Positions 1 through 12,461 of a DNA stretch of 64,000 nucleotides are shown here, in pieces. Position numbers and translations under genes: made by a program. The DNA comes from Physcomitrium patens (lineage: Eukaryota > Streptophyta > Bryopsida > Funariales > Funariaceae): NCBI RefSeq assembly GCF_000002425.4, contig NC_037259.1, positions 4,493,481-4,557,480 of the forward strand, written 5' to 3'. Every line of letters starts with the position of its first letter. Positions within the stretch are counted from its first letter, which is position 1. The notes below the pieces were generated by a model. That model was not told where the DNA came from. It ran no database searches and saw only the letters and a program-made list of their open reading frames with translations.

Positions 1-414
1 TGAACCTGGACTAGAAGCAAGAAAGGAGTTGACAAGAGTGAAGAAGCCTTCACTCTTGTCTCTATATATACTATCTAACTAGGGGCTACGTGGCGACGTT
101 CTATAGGACCTCCAATATGTGTTGACTTTGTAGGACACATGCCTTGACTTACAAGGCAAGTTTTTCTACGTGTGGGCCACATAGTTAGCTTGATCTTCAA
201 GCTAACAACATGTGTGGCACATGGCCAACTTGTTGACCACGTTTCTAATCCAAAAAGTCAATTAAAGACACCTATGAAGTCAAAGCAGCGTCTAGGAAGT
301 TTCTAGGAAGCTTCTATATTAAATATTATAGAATTAACTTACTTTTATCTACTTTTACTTACTTCTACTTATTTCTATATGTAATTATTAGCTTACATGA
401 TTATGGCCGTGACA
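1..414 (-). mobile_element. Partial gypsy-type LTR, same family as elements A and B
   Basis: Read on the minus strand this begins TGTCACGG and follows, in order, the same sequence blocks as the LTRs at 22810, 24431, 30262 and 46154: the 'cttgccttgtaagt' block, the 'ggaggtcctatagaacgt' block, the TATA-like 'tatatatagagacaagag' stretch and 'gtcaactcctttcttgcttcta'. About the last quarter of the LTR lies beyond the left edge of the window, so whether this is a solo LTR or the end of a full element cannot be seen. It keeps far more C, G and CpG than the other copies, which suggests a younger insertion. Confidence 0.85.
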
Positions 415-1990
415 GCTACTCTTGTCTCTTTCTCTAAAACATTCTCAACAATTTTAAACGGTTTAAATTTGTAATTATGAATGGTGCTAACAACATCACC
501 AAATCATGGATTTTTGTAAACATATATACACCATTTATATATGTATATATAATATAATGCCATACTATCAAGCAATCTATTGTTTTCCAATAGATAAATT
601 TTCAATATCAATTTTATTTGTATTTTATTTTTAAATTACAGTAACTTCGAAAATTTAGTGTATTAAAATTCTATTGTATAAGAAACCTCCAACATTGGGT
701 TCTACAGTAAAAGAACTGAAATAAGAGTGTAACCAAAACCCACCAAACGAAACCCGTAAAATAACTCCACAGCAACAGAGTTAACGTACAGTTCCGAACC
801 TAAACGGGTTAAAACAAACAAGCTCTGGTCCTAGAACTCCGTTACCACACCAAATTTCGAGTTCCAGTCCTAAAGCAATGTTGAAAGGAACATATAACGC
901 TAGAAATATCCGGTGGTCTCTTTATGAGATTGAGACCACTCATTTCGACGCTTGGCTCTGTCGGTGGCGTGGGATGCCTGCCGAACGGCATCCTCGCGCC
1001 AGCTTTCGTGATAGAATTCTTGCAAACCCAAATAAATTCATCGCACTCAATCACAGGGGAATCTTGTGGCGTCCAGACGCGAAGGGAAACGATAACAGGA
1101 TTGTGGGTTCCGATTATGATAACAGTTTAGGAAAAAAAAGCTCGAGGTAGCTGTAAGTCTTGAAATCTGGGAATCATTCTGCTGGTATTTCTCGAGCGTT
1201 GACAGATGTGGAAGAAGAGCGGGTGTTTAGCGGTGAGTTTTTAAGAAGGTGAAAAGATTAGATTTGGAAATTTCCATGCTTCTGGATGAGGACGAGTAGT
1301 AAGAGTACGCAGGAACTGTTTTCAAAGTCTCTGGTATTTTCCTTCACTTGTATATGCTCCTTTCTGGGTTTTTCAGGCTTCTTCCTTCTGCATGCAAGTT
1401 TTTGATGGTTTTATGATTCAATTCCTGCTTGCTAGTGAGATGCCGTCTTTTGGAACGCATAATGCTCAAATCCTGAAACGCGCACAGTAAAGTTTATGTC
1501 CGTCAATTAACGGTGAGGGTGAATGATTGAACTCTTCAAACCCTTCAAATCCAATGCTCTTTGTTACAGCAGCCACATGATCATCTGAGTGTAAGCTTGG
1601 CTCTGCAGGCAAGGAAGTTGCAGCTCATGTGATTCGGATTTAGTATTGAGACTGTTCAGAGACATCGGGGCAGTCTGTCTGAAGATGCCCCAATGGAGTA
1701 CTCAAAGATATCAACGCAACTTTCGAATCGTCTCTATGGAGTTGAACTCACGAACAGCCAAGACCTAGACCAGACGTACTACTCAGCAGATATCTTCGCC
1801 TTGTCGTACGCATTCACTCAAACGAACTTTGCTGTGAGCTCATTGGTTCCGTATCTGGGAGACTTGCCGTTGAGGCGGGGAGTGATAATGCAAACTTCTC
1901 ACATTGAGCCATGATTCCCATGTATGCAGGGATGCTGAACCGAAGGAGAGCCAAACCCTAGAAACGCAGCGCAGACTGTCATTTTGGAAA
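415..1990. other. Upstream region of the CREST-type gene; 5' exons not resolved
   Basis: 415-850 is AT-rich with no recognisable content. From about 850 composition becomes gene-like. A 7-bp stem (ggatgcc/ggcatcc) occurs near 972-994, and there are several short open frames that I could not connect to the downstream gene. The reading frame of the gene below stays open upstream of its first methionine back to an acceptor-like 'tatgcag' at 1923-1929, so one or more 5' exons or a 5' UTR intron probably lie here. Confidence 0.4.
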
Positions 1991-3203
1991 ATGGCGTGGG
2001 AAGGAAGACCATCTTGGATGCGAACTGTTTACTCAGGGAAAGAAGGTGAGTCTTGAATAATTTTCTCGTCGAATTTGTACATCACATGAAATTAGACACA
2101 TGTGAGTAGCTCTGACAGGATACTGTTTCATTCTGCCTATCTTGTTAACAGGAGATAGCACCGTAATGGAGAGCGTTGTCAATGTTGCGACGTCCTTTCC
2201 CTTCGTCCTCATAGGTCTCCGAGTGCCACGGTATTTTTCAGATTGGTTCAACTTGTCATGTTTTCGGGCATCCTTTTTATGCTGATGCTTGTAGGATTTT
2301 CCAGAAGAGCTCAGTTACTGCGAGGATTTTGTGTCCGACTCTTTGAAGGAACTTCGAGGTTCAGGATGGATAAAGTTTTTTGTCTACGTAAACGCCGCAA
2401 TGTACGTTCTTCTCATTCTGCATGGTAATTAAGGTATGTGATCCGTCACAGGAAGGATTTTTCGACCACAATGTACTCTAATTCATTGATTGGAGTGGGA
2501 TTGGCTTCGACCCTATATCACACGTCCCGAGGAGAGGTTCGAAAAAGTACAAGATGGGGGGATTATGCAATGATTGCAACTTCAACTTTGGTAAATCTCT
2601 TCCACGGGTTCTTTCGACCACAATGTGCTTTCATCGGAGCAGATGCTGTATATTTGATTTTTCAATGCACTTCTGCTCTTTAGCTGCAGAAATTTAATTA
2701 AAATCCTGAAAATGCTGAAATGTGAGCCTGGCAGTGCATGTCGTCGGCATTGAAGAACGACAACAAGAATTCTAGAGCTTTGATGCTTGCCTCTATCATG
2801 ATGCTCCCATTCCAGCCACTGCTTGTCACTGCCATTCACACAAGTCTTGCTGAGGTAGTCATAATTTAAAAATTCATATTTTGTTTCCATATAATATCTC
2901 GGTAAGTATTGTGTTTCTAGAACGCTCATGTTGTGTCTTCCTCACAAATACTGTCTATTCGTCAGTTGATACATACTTGATCCTTGCCACGTGTTTTGAT
3001 TTTTTTCTTAGGCAACTTTTGCAAGGAAGGTGATAGAGAACCCAAAGCTTCGTGGAGCGCATGCTTTACATACGGCATCAACTCTAGTTGGAGGTGCGCT
3101 TTTTGTTGCGGATGATATTTACCCGGATACACCATACATTCATGCTGCCTGGCATGTTGCAGCAGCTGTGGGTGTGATGACCATAAACACACTTATTGAT
3201 TGA
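1991..3203 (+). CDS. CREST-superfamily multi-pass membrane protein (putative metal-dependent hydrolase)
   Basis: Five exons join in phase: 1991-2045, 2152-2230, 2452-2590, 2735-2854 and 3012-3203, all with GT-AG introns (195 codons from the first Met). The protein has several hydrophobic helices and the three hallmark motifs of the CREST superfamily (alkaline ceramidases, PAQR receptors, Per1): S-x3-H in 'STLYH', an Asp in 'RWGDY' and H-x3-H in 'HAAWH' near the C-terminus. In that superfamily these residues bind a metal in the membrane; substrate and compartment of this plant branch are unknown to me. The block 'VPRKDF...YSNSLIGVGLAS' matches what I recall of a conserved plant family of unknown function and decides the exon 2/3 junction. 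The start is uncertain: the frame remains open upstream to about 1930, so the N-terminus may be longer. Confidence 0.75.
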
Positions 3204-4834
3204 CTGTTCGAGAGCTGTATAGGAATGAAACTTCTCCTGGTGAAAACAAAGAGATCCAGAGCAAGTTTTGTTTTATCCTATACAATATTTGTCCGTAGTA
3301 GTTCGCAAACAGGGCTCGCTAGCAGCGATTTCCTGAAAATCCAGGCAGCTGGTGTATTTTTACGTTGGAATACTGGAACATAAATACTTCAAGCGATTGA
3401 TTTTGGTACGTAGTCTAGGACATAGTTCAATATTATTAGTGATTATGAATCTCTTAAAATGATTTTTACTGCACAGTGGGCCTGTAATGAATATTGCTGC
3501 TCGTGAGTAGTTGGTGATTGCATGTCTTTCTCCAATTGAGTTCGTCCCAGGACTATCCACTCTGGAAAGCCCGGATGTAGGGGTGTAACAAACGAGTAGT
3601 GATTTGAGCATATTTCTTTGGAATGGGGCCAATAAATAGTCAATTGCGGAATATAAGCCGCATAAACTGCATTTAACGAATCTGAAAGTTTGACCACGTT
3701 ATGATTAGCGTTTGCATGTATTAGACGCAGTCATGCTGTTGGCTTCAGATCTGGAAGTGCATAATCCAATGCAAAACCTTGAGGAATTGTCATTTCTCCA
3801 GTATTAGGCGTCAAGGCAGTTACAAAATGTTATGTTATCAAATTTGAATATGCTAGGATAAAACAAACAAAGGAGGCTTGTTCTCTCTGCTATGAGCTTG
3901 TTAGCATCCTCAGCTAGTATTGTCTACGGTAGACCCACAATATAAATAGCACTTTGATTCATGTATAAAAGCTTGATTATTTGTTTTTATTCCAATAATT
4001 GAGTTTTACTACGACCAATTCTGACAGTCATAGGCGTTAATGTGCAGGGCCCCACCGACAAGTATCACATCATTGTCAATTCTTGCCAAACTTGTATTAT
4101 TGAAGTTTGTTCTTGAGTCACTGTACAGTAGTGAAGGAGTATTGACACAAAATCTTGTAGTTCGTCACAAGAACCATCTGCTTGACAGCATGTAAAATAG
4201 AACCTCTAGGTTCTGGATTCAAGAAATCGAAACTTTACCCTATCCTTCAGGAGATGTGGACTTCATCGTGGAAGGCGTTAAGGACTTGAAAACTTTTCCA
4301 GAACGACATATTGACATTCTACCAAAGATAGCGAAATAAATTTTACCAAGTATTCTATCAGTCGAACTACTACCGTGTATCTTACTTAAATGACTGTCAT
4401 GACACTAAGATGTGTTTGACGACGGCGAAACGGAGCTGCGTTATACATCAGCTCCACATACAAGGCATCATACTAAGATGCATCGCGCGTTCTGACACCC
4501 TGCCGTAGTGCAAAGTTCTGTTGGATGATTGAGAAGGTCAATACATTCCTGCATTCAAACTCTGGATGCAATTAAAAATAGAGACTTGGTACAAGCTGGT
4601 TCTTCACGAACTGAATTGGATGCTCTGAGGTGGAACAGAGTATATACAATTAAACACCCATACATCATACTAGACATTTATGTTCCTTCACAGTGATTCT
4701 CAAAGCCTATAAGCACATGGAGTCACGGAAGTTCGATGGCTGCATGCAAATTGCGAAAGTCAGTCACAGTCTTGTGATTGAAGTATATTCTAACTTGGTC
4801 ATGATTGCGACTCATGGGATTCTACTGGACTTGA
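3204..4834. other. Intergenic / 3' UTR, nothing recognised
   Basis: The first few hundred bases are probably the 3' UTR of the upstream gene. Short open frames on both strands have no family signature, and I see no RNA gene or transposon ends. Confidence 0.5.
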
Positions 4835-5176
4835 ACCTGCAGTTACGACCGGCTTCGGCCTTCGATCAGCAACCTCTCTACGAAGACGATCAAATACGGT
4901 TCGACGTTTGAGGTGGAGTTCACAGTTACGACCCGCGACGGTGTTGTGGAGCTTAACTTGCTGAGCGCTCCATTCACGACGCATTCGTTCGGCATGGGGC
5001 AGCGAATGCTGAAGCTGGAGATGACGGAGCCCGAGGCGATGGAAGATAGCGGCAAGTTTACGACGACAGCGGCGGCGCCAGCGAGCTCGGTGGTGGCGCC
5101 GGCAAGCTTCTACATACTGTGTGCTGTGCAGGCTGGGGTACCGAGCACCGGGGTTTGGGTCCAGATTAGCAGTTAA
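4835..5176 (+). pseudogene. Glyoxal/galactose oxidase C-terminal domain fragment
   Basis: One open frame ending in TAA reads as the C-terminal immunoglobulin-like domain (DUF1929 type) of plant glyoxal/galactose oxidases. It contains 'DRLRPSIS', 'IKYGSTFEVEFT', 'LLSAPFTTHSFGMGQRMLKL', 'FYILCAVQAGVPSTGVWVQI', in the order seen in that family. In an intact enzyme this domain closes the copper-radical site, and the conserved His in 'TTHSF' would be a copper ligand. The kelch propeller and N-terminal part, normally over 350 residues, are absent: the frame is closed by a stop at 4832-4834 and nothing upstream resembles a propeller. GC content is well above the flanks, so the fragment is either a fairly recent relic or the terminal exon of a gene with distant exons. 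I favour a relic. Confidence 0.75.
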
Positions 5177-5525
5177 TCCAGCCTGATTAGCGCTACTCTT
5201 ACTTAAGGGTTGTGCTTTGGCAGGCGAAACTGTGTGGGGGGGGGGGGTTCCATTGAGCGTTCTGGGATGTTGTGTACCCCATTAGAGCAAACGTTTGCAT
5301 ACCAACTTTGATGGCTAATTACAACATGGATTTGTAAATCATGAGTTCTGATCCCCAAAAGCTCAAGGTAATGAAAAAAAAATCTTGGTTGAAGCAACAC
5401 CTTTTTCTTTGGCTTGATATTGAAAACATGGTTTTGTCAAGAAAAGAAAGGAGAAAGGAACGAAATAGGGTTTAAGACAACTCTTATAGTATAGGGTTTG
5501 AAACAATTATGAAAGTATACAAGTG

Positions 5526-5556
<31 letters not shown>

Positions 5557-8472
5557 CTAGTGGAAATCCATGCCGTTGACTACAAAAAAGTTGTAAAATT
5601 TTAATTTGTGGTTATTAAGTCAATAATTGACCACTCCTAAAGAATTTATGCATAACAATGGAGATATATGTTTCTTCAATGTAATTGGCAAGCATAATTC
5701 TTATTTATTACATATTTATGTTCTTTAGCAAAAACTCGTGTTGTTGGGCAATGCAATCTATGGCACATCCATCCATTTTCTTGTTAATCTATACTTCTTT
5801 GTGTTTCTTGGTTTCCATGTTCCCTCATTCTCATGTTTATTTCTATGTTTTTTAAGTTCTCTATGTTATATATATACATCTATTATATAAATCATATTGT
5901 GTTTTATTTTCATAGAGATGATCTTCAAACTTCTCCTAAAATGTTTCTGAAATGTCTCTCTTTTGTCACATTGTTAATATTTGTGGCATTTTATTTTATT
6001 TGTGATCTTTATAGGCATTGTCAAGATATATTTAAAGTTATTATTTTTACTATTGATATACATATGTTTAAGAAAGTATCAACATTTCAATGTGAATATC
6101 ATTGTTTGCAATTGAGTGCAAATTAATATAAAATCTTAAGAGATTTTGTCATATTCTTATTGAAAATAAAAGAAGAACTTTAGCTCCATGGCATTTATTG
6201 ATCTTAGTCTCACATGTTGGAAAAGCACCACGTTTGTGTTTCATTTATCAAAGAGAGTTGCCTCATATCTTCTCTATTAAAGGTACTCATTCTTGTATGA
6301 ATTCTTGTATGTTGTAACTATAGTAGTATTTTAATATGTTTTGATAATCTTTTGTACCATCTTTGGAGTTTACTTTTGCATGCTAAAGTTCGATGACAAT
6401 ATTTTCTTTGTGATACAATATTAGGTGATCCTACATCTTATCTATCACCTGGTAGAGATGAAGATAAACAAACAAGGCTATGATGATAAAATTTACTTTG
6501 TTTTACAGACAATTGCAACTTGATAATATCCAAGTCGACAACAAATGTTTTTAGTACTCTACTCCATCAATGACAAATAGAGCAAGCAATTGCAATAGAA
6601 GTTTTTTTTGTATACATTGGGACTTGGAACTATAAATATTATTACTTAAATAGGAATCTTTGATATTCTATTCATAGATTAAATTGATATATGACCAATT
6701 CATGTGCAAATACTTAGATTGAGCTACCATGGTGCTTATTCTAGTGTTGAGCTTGATAATTATATAAATATATGTAATCAAGATTCTCATTGAAATTGTA
6801 TTACTTATACTTTTGAATGTCACAACAACTGAATAATAATGTACAATAATACAACTGAACAAAATCCATTTGGAATACTAAAACAATATTGCATGTTAGA
6901 ATGTTGAATATACAATTCAACTAGGTGTTGTAGACTTAAAAAAACTTACTTTAGATTGAATGTGTCCCCATCGCCACCCTTCTCTACCTATTCGTCTTTG
7001 CATACTTTGCCCTAGTACTGTTGTGGTCCTTCCTATTTTTGTGGCTCTCCTTTCTCTTCTCTTCCCCAATTTCTAGTGCCTCACATTCACTTGCAAAAGC
7101 ATTCCTTCATTACAATTGGAAAGTGCACTACTTGTCTTTGTATGGTCTCTTCCCTCCTTCATCCCATCTCGTTGTTGTTGGAGTGGTGCACATTGGTTCC
7201 ATTATGCCCAGTTCCTAAGCCATGGTTTAATCAATGTGCTGTTGGCTTAATCACTTTGTTTTTGCTTTGTGATTCATGCATGGCATGCACTAATCTCCTC
7301 CCTTCCTTGTGCATTGCCTCCTTGAAAGCCACTGCAACTATGGACCTTTGATAGATTTCATCACTCCATAATTGTATTGGAAGTTAAGAATAGTGTTTGT
7401 GGGTTGGTCAATTTTTGGACTACTATGCAACTTTGTGTCACAGTATATTTTTCAGATTGTCCAGAATATTGATGTGTCATTTTTCAACTTTCAATTTATT
7501 GGTTTTAATTATCACTGATTGAGTTTGATTCATGGCCAGATTTTAATAAGATATAGGTAAGTTCTCTTTTAAATCTCTAGACACCTTTGTTATTAAGGGT
7601 CAAAAATTCACAATTCAAGGCCTTAAATGCAAATGGATTTGTGGACCATTAATCAACACATTAATTAAATTGAGTCTACATGTGTGCAAGAACAAGTAAC
7701 ATTTTCAAAAGTGGGAGGATTCGTTCGCACCAGGCCAAACAAGCATTCACCACATCATGTTGTATGATGTGAGCATAACATCAATAAACAGAAATCTTCT
7801 TCACATTGAGAAGATACTAATTAAACACACAATGTTGAAACTAATCTATGTAAAGTAAGAGAATGTATGTTTGTATATATAGACATAGATACACAAATTG
7901 TTAACAGTATGTGTGAGCTATATCATGTTATGTAATTGTTTTTAGAAAAGCGTGTTGATGCTACATTCATAACTGCATGCCACAATGACTTAAAGCCAAG
8001 AATCAAAACTCTAATTGATGGAAATGAAATAATTTTTTTAATATACACACATGTACATAAATGCATAAAACTTTTTGTCCATCTTTTGTACACATTTATG
8101 CATCATATTGTATAGTCAATATTTAAATGCCACATTTCAAAAATTCATAGAAAAGAAAAGAGATATTGTCCTCTTCATGTGCATGTAGACCAAGCAAAAC
8201 ACATACTGTAGTTGATGCTACTGTGGGGGTGCACAAACTTTATGCTTCCTTTTTTAAGACCTATAAAGAAAAGATTTAATGCTTGATGGCAACTCTAAGT
8301 GCCACTGCTTTGTCACTTGTTGTCCAAAATATTTGAGAATGAGATGAACTGAAATTTCAACTTGAATAACATTAATTAGGATCCTATTTTGTTGTGTGAT
8401 GTTATGATAAGCCATATTGCTGCCTTTTTTTTCGTTTTTTTTCGTTTCGTTTTTTTTTTTTTCTTTTTTTTT

Positions 8473-8515
<43 letters not shown>

Positions 8516-9697
8516 GTATTTCAAATTAGTTTTATTTGGTTTGATTAATTGAATTTTTATAGTTATTTTTATGATAAAATATTACAAGTTTTGTTAATTT
8601 TTTGAACAGTGTATATCCATCAAACTTGGATACACATTGTTGTCTAAATCAAGTCTATAAATCATTTTTGACAAATTAATTGACTTAGTTAAGAAACTCA
8701 TTGGATGGTATCTGATTTGAAAATAATAATAATAATAATTTACAGCTTCCAGTTTTTATTATTTACTTGTTTATTTATGTTAATATAATACTTTGCTAAA
8801 CAGTAAACAATATAACAACTTCTTCTTGTTTGATTTCAAAACACAAACTGAAAGGATAAACATATTTGGATCAGTCTCACAATAAGATCCTAGGCACAAT
8901 TTTCTCCATTAAAGTAAAAATTGAGTTAGATTTTTTTAGTTTAATTTAATTATTTCAATTTTTTTCATTGCACTAAATGTAATACAAATCAACACATCTT
9001 ATTGAATTACTATAATTTTTTTCACTTCTGAAAATGATGTTGTAAATCAAAAAGATATTTAGTATGTAAACAATCAGATTCGTAACACAAACATGAGCTT
9101 TCCATCATTGACAGGCCTCAATTACAGCACAGCAGCTTGGATTGACAAAATCCAAGTTGTCATCACCTTTTACACAATCAAGCAACATGTGGAAAAATAG
9201 AAAAAAGACAAAAAAGAAACACTAAGATTAATTGATCAGACAGTATTTGAGGTAGAGCAGTCCTTACATATTAAATATTAAAAAATAGTGATAAGAACCT
9301 TCAGCCCACAAGCAAATGCAGGCAGACTTGGAGAACAAAGCATTGCTGGCAAAGAAGGCTCCAGAAACAGAATTAGGGTTCGCTGGAGCTCGTCGTCGAC
9401 GACAGTGCGCTTCTAATTGCTGCTTTAATTTGGTTAAGCATGTCTGGTGGTGTTACTTTGTCTTTTACGTTATCGTCGTGGGGTCGTCGTCGTCGTGCAA
9501 CTGACGTCGAGATTTGAACGAAGGAATGACGACACCGTGCGTGAGGGAGTCCATACAGACAATGTGCGCGTTTTTTTTTATTATTGTATTTTTATTCTAG
9601 GGTTTGTTCGTCTCGCTTGGTTGATCCGGTCGCAGGAACACCGCGTTGTTTTGAGAGTTTTCTGTGTGTCAAGGGGGGGATTGGTTGGGTGGATTCC
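5177..9697. other. AT-rich intergenic DNA with microsatellites
   Basis: No coding or transposon signature could be supported. It contains a poly-G run (about 5235-5247), a (TA)n tract (about 5528-5547) and a compound T/CT/TA microsatellite at 8424-8516. Composition shifts to gene-like from about 9310, where the promoter and 5' UTR of the RBX1 gene probably lie. Confidence 0.5.
8424..8516. repeat. Compound microsatellite: T-rich, (CT)n, (TA)n
   Basis: Long T runs broken by single C or G bases pass directly into about fourteen CT units and then about eleven TA units. Confidence 0.95.
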
Positions 9698-10524
<827 letters not shown>

Positions 10525-10777
10525 GTGCCAGTGGATTCATTTCTGTATATGGTCGAGGACTAATCAGCTCAGCGAAGACTGTCGTCTGGTCCTATCGTTG
10601 ACATGTTTTCGGTGATATTAGTGCATTTTGTATGACTTACGTTCTAACTTTACGTGTGTGAGTAGTGGTTGTCATCTATGTGTTGTGTGCTGGAATTCGA
10701 CCTCGAAGCTTACTTTTAATGAGGAACACTTTCAGTTACACTCAAGTCACAGAGTTTTGCACAAGCTTCATGAAAGC

Positions 10778-10779
<2 letters not shown>

Positions 10780-10811
<32 letters not shown>
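10780..10811. repeat. Poly-T tract, 32 bases
   Basis: An uninterrupted T run downstream of RBX1. It may be the fossil poly-A tail of a minus-strand retroposed sequence, but no body of such an element is evident. Confidence 0.95.
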
Positions 10812-10812
<1 letters not shown>

Positions 10813-12429
10813 TTGTTTCAGTGAAGAATATGCAGGGTTGTGGTATTTGTTTCATAGCCTAATCACAATGCAGAACAAATGTGTACAGCAAACCATGGAA
10901 TGTCAAAAAAATCGCTCCCCTATACATCGAGTCTTGTTTCCTTTCCCCAGTATTATGCTAGGTTGTGATTCAGCAACAATTGGGATGGCAGGTGGAGATA
11001 ATGGCAGCGAGAATGTGGATTTGGGGGATCCGAATGGTCGAACGGCTGGCTGTTGGTTTTTTGTTTTTTTTGAGATTAATATGTCAAATCTAAATTTATT
11101 CATTGATGTCTTAAAGACTTCGGTGATAGAATTTTGCAAACAAATTTTACATCAATATGGTAACTTATTAATACATAAAATAAAAATAAATCCTTTGATG
11201 TTCAAGAAATGAAATAAATGGTTGTTAAAATATCTAACTAAGAAGGAAATAAACTCTAGATGTGAGAAGAATAGTCTTGCAAATTTACATGTGATTAAAA
11301 ATTACTTGGTTTATATTTGTAAACTATTATACAAAATCTTGTTCTAAAATATTTGGATTATAAATTTATCAACTTTATTATATAACATAACATTATTAAG
11401 TTTGTTTGTAACAATTAATAATAAAATAATGTGATGTTAAGTAAAACAAATAATATACCATAATAACATTTATTTTTAGTGCATTAGATCAAAAGCCAAT
11501 TCTTCAAGTCATTAACAAATTAAAGAACTCTATTTCTCTCAAAGATATTACAATTAATGACACATATGATATCTATAATCATCAAAGCAAGATGTATCTA
11601 GACACATTTTCTATGCTTTGCTTCCTACATCACATCAATTATAAAGCTCAAATGTATCAAGTCAAGTTATACATGTTGTCAAATAATTGTAGTTTGTATG
11701 TACTTACACCAATGAGTTGAATCTAATTAATTTTAAAAAAGATTTTTTTGACCACAAATATGAATTATTAAGATTATGAATAAATATTATATAAACTAGG
11801 CCTAATTTCTTTAGCTAATCACTAATTAACCATCATCAATTATAAGAACTTGTCTTTTTTTATTTCTATGTAAAAAATTTGAATATATATGACATTTTTT
11901 TGCTTGTATGAGCTAATAAAGAATATCTTTATTTATAAGCGATTTATTTTATTTTATTTTATATTTGACTTAATTTGTAATGTTTGACAACAACCAAAAT
12001 TTATTTGCAAGTACGAAGATTGTCATATATGGATATTTACTTGTATGTTACACATGCGACTTATGATAGAGATTTAACTGCTAGCAACCATTTTTTAATG
12101 TATTAAAAGACAAACTTTTTGTTGCAAAGAGTACTTGCATTCCAAAAAAAAAATTAATAGAAAAAAATCATCATTAACAAATTATAATGAAGTAATAGAC
12201 ATAATTAAAGGATTTTATTTTACTAAAATGGTCTTATAGATGAAAGCAACCATTTTGTAGAAATAACATGCATAGATGAAAAATAAAAATTATAAAGGCT
12301 TGTTTGTAGCTTGAATTTCTTTGTTTGAATAATCTATGTTTTAAATTTAAGAAAAGATTCATTTGATAGTATAAATAAGATCCTTGGAATGCCTTTCAAT
12401 CTAATTTATAATTAGACTGTAAAATAACA

Positions 12430-12461
<32 letters not shown>

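Noticed and set aside
972-994. Hairpin as a possible small RNA or regulatory element
   Set aside because: A 7-bp stem with an 8-base loop is too short to separate from chance without expression data.
10628-11212. 194-codon frame downstream of RBX1
   Set aside because: It runs through a 32-base poly-T tract read as Phe and has no family features; probably 3' UTR and intergenic DNA.
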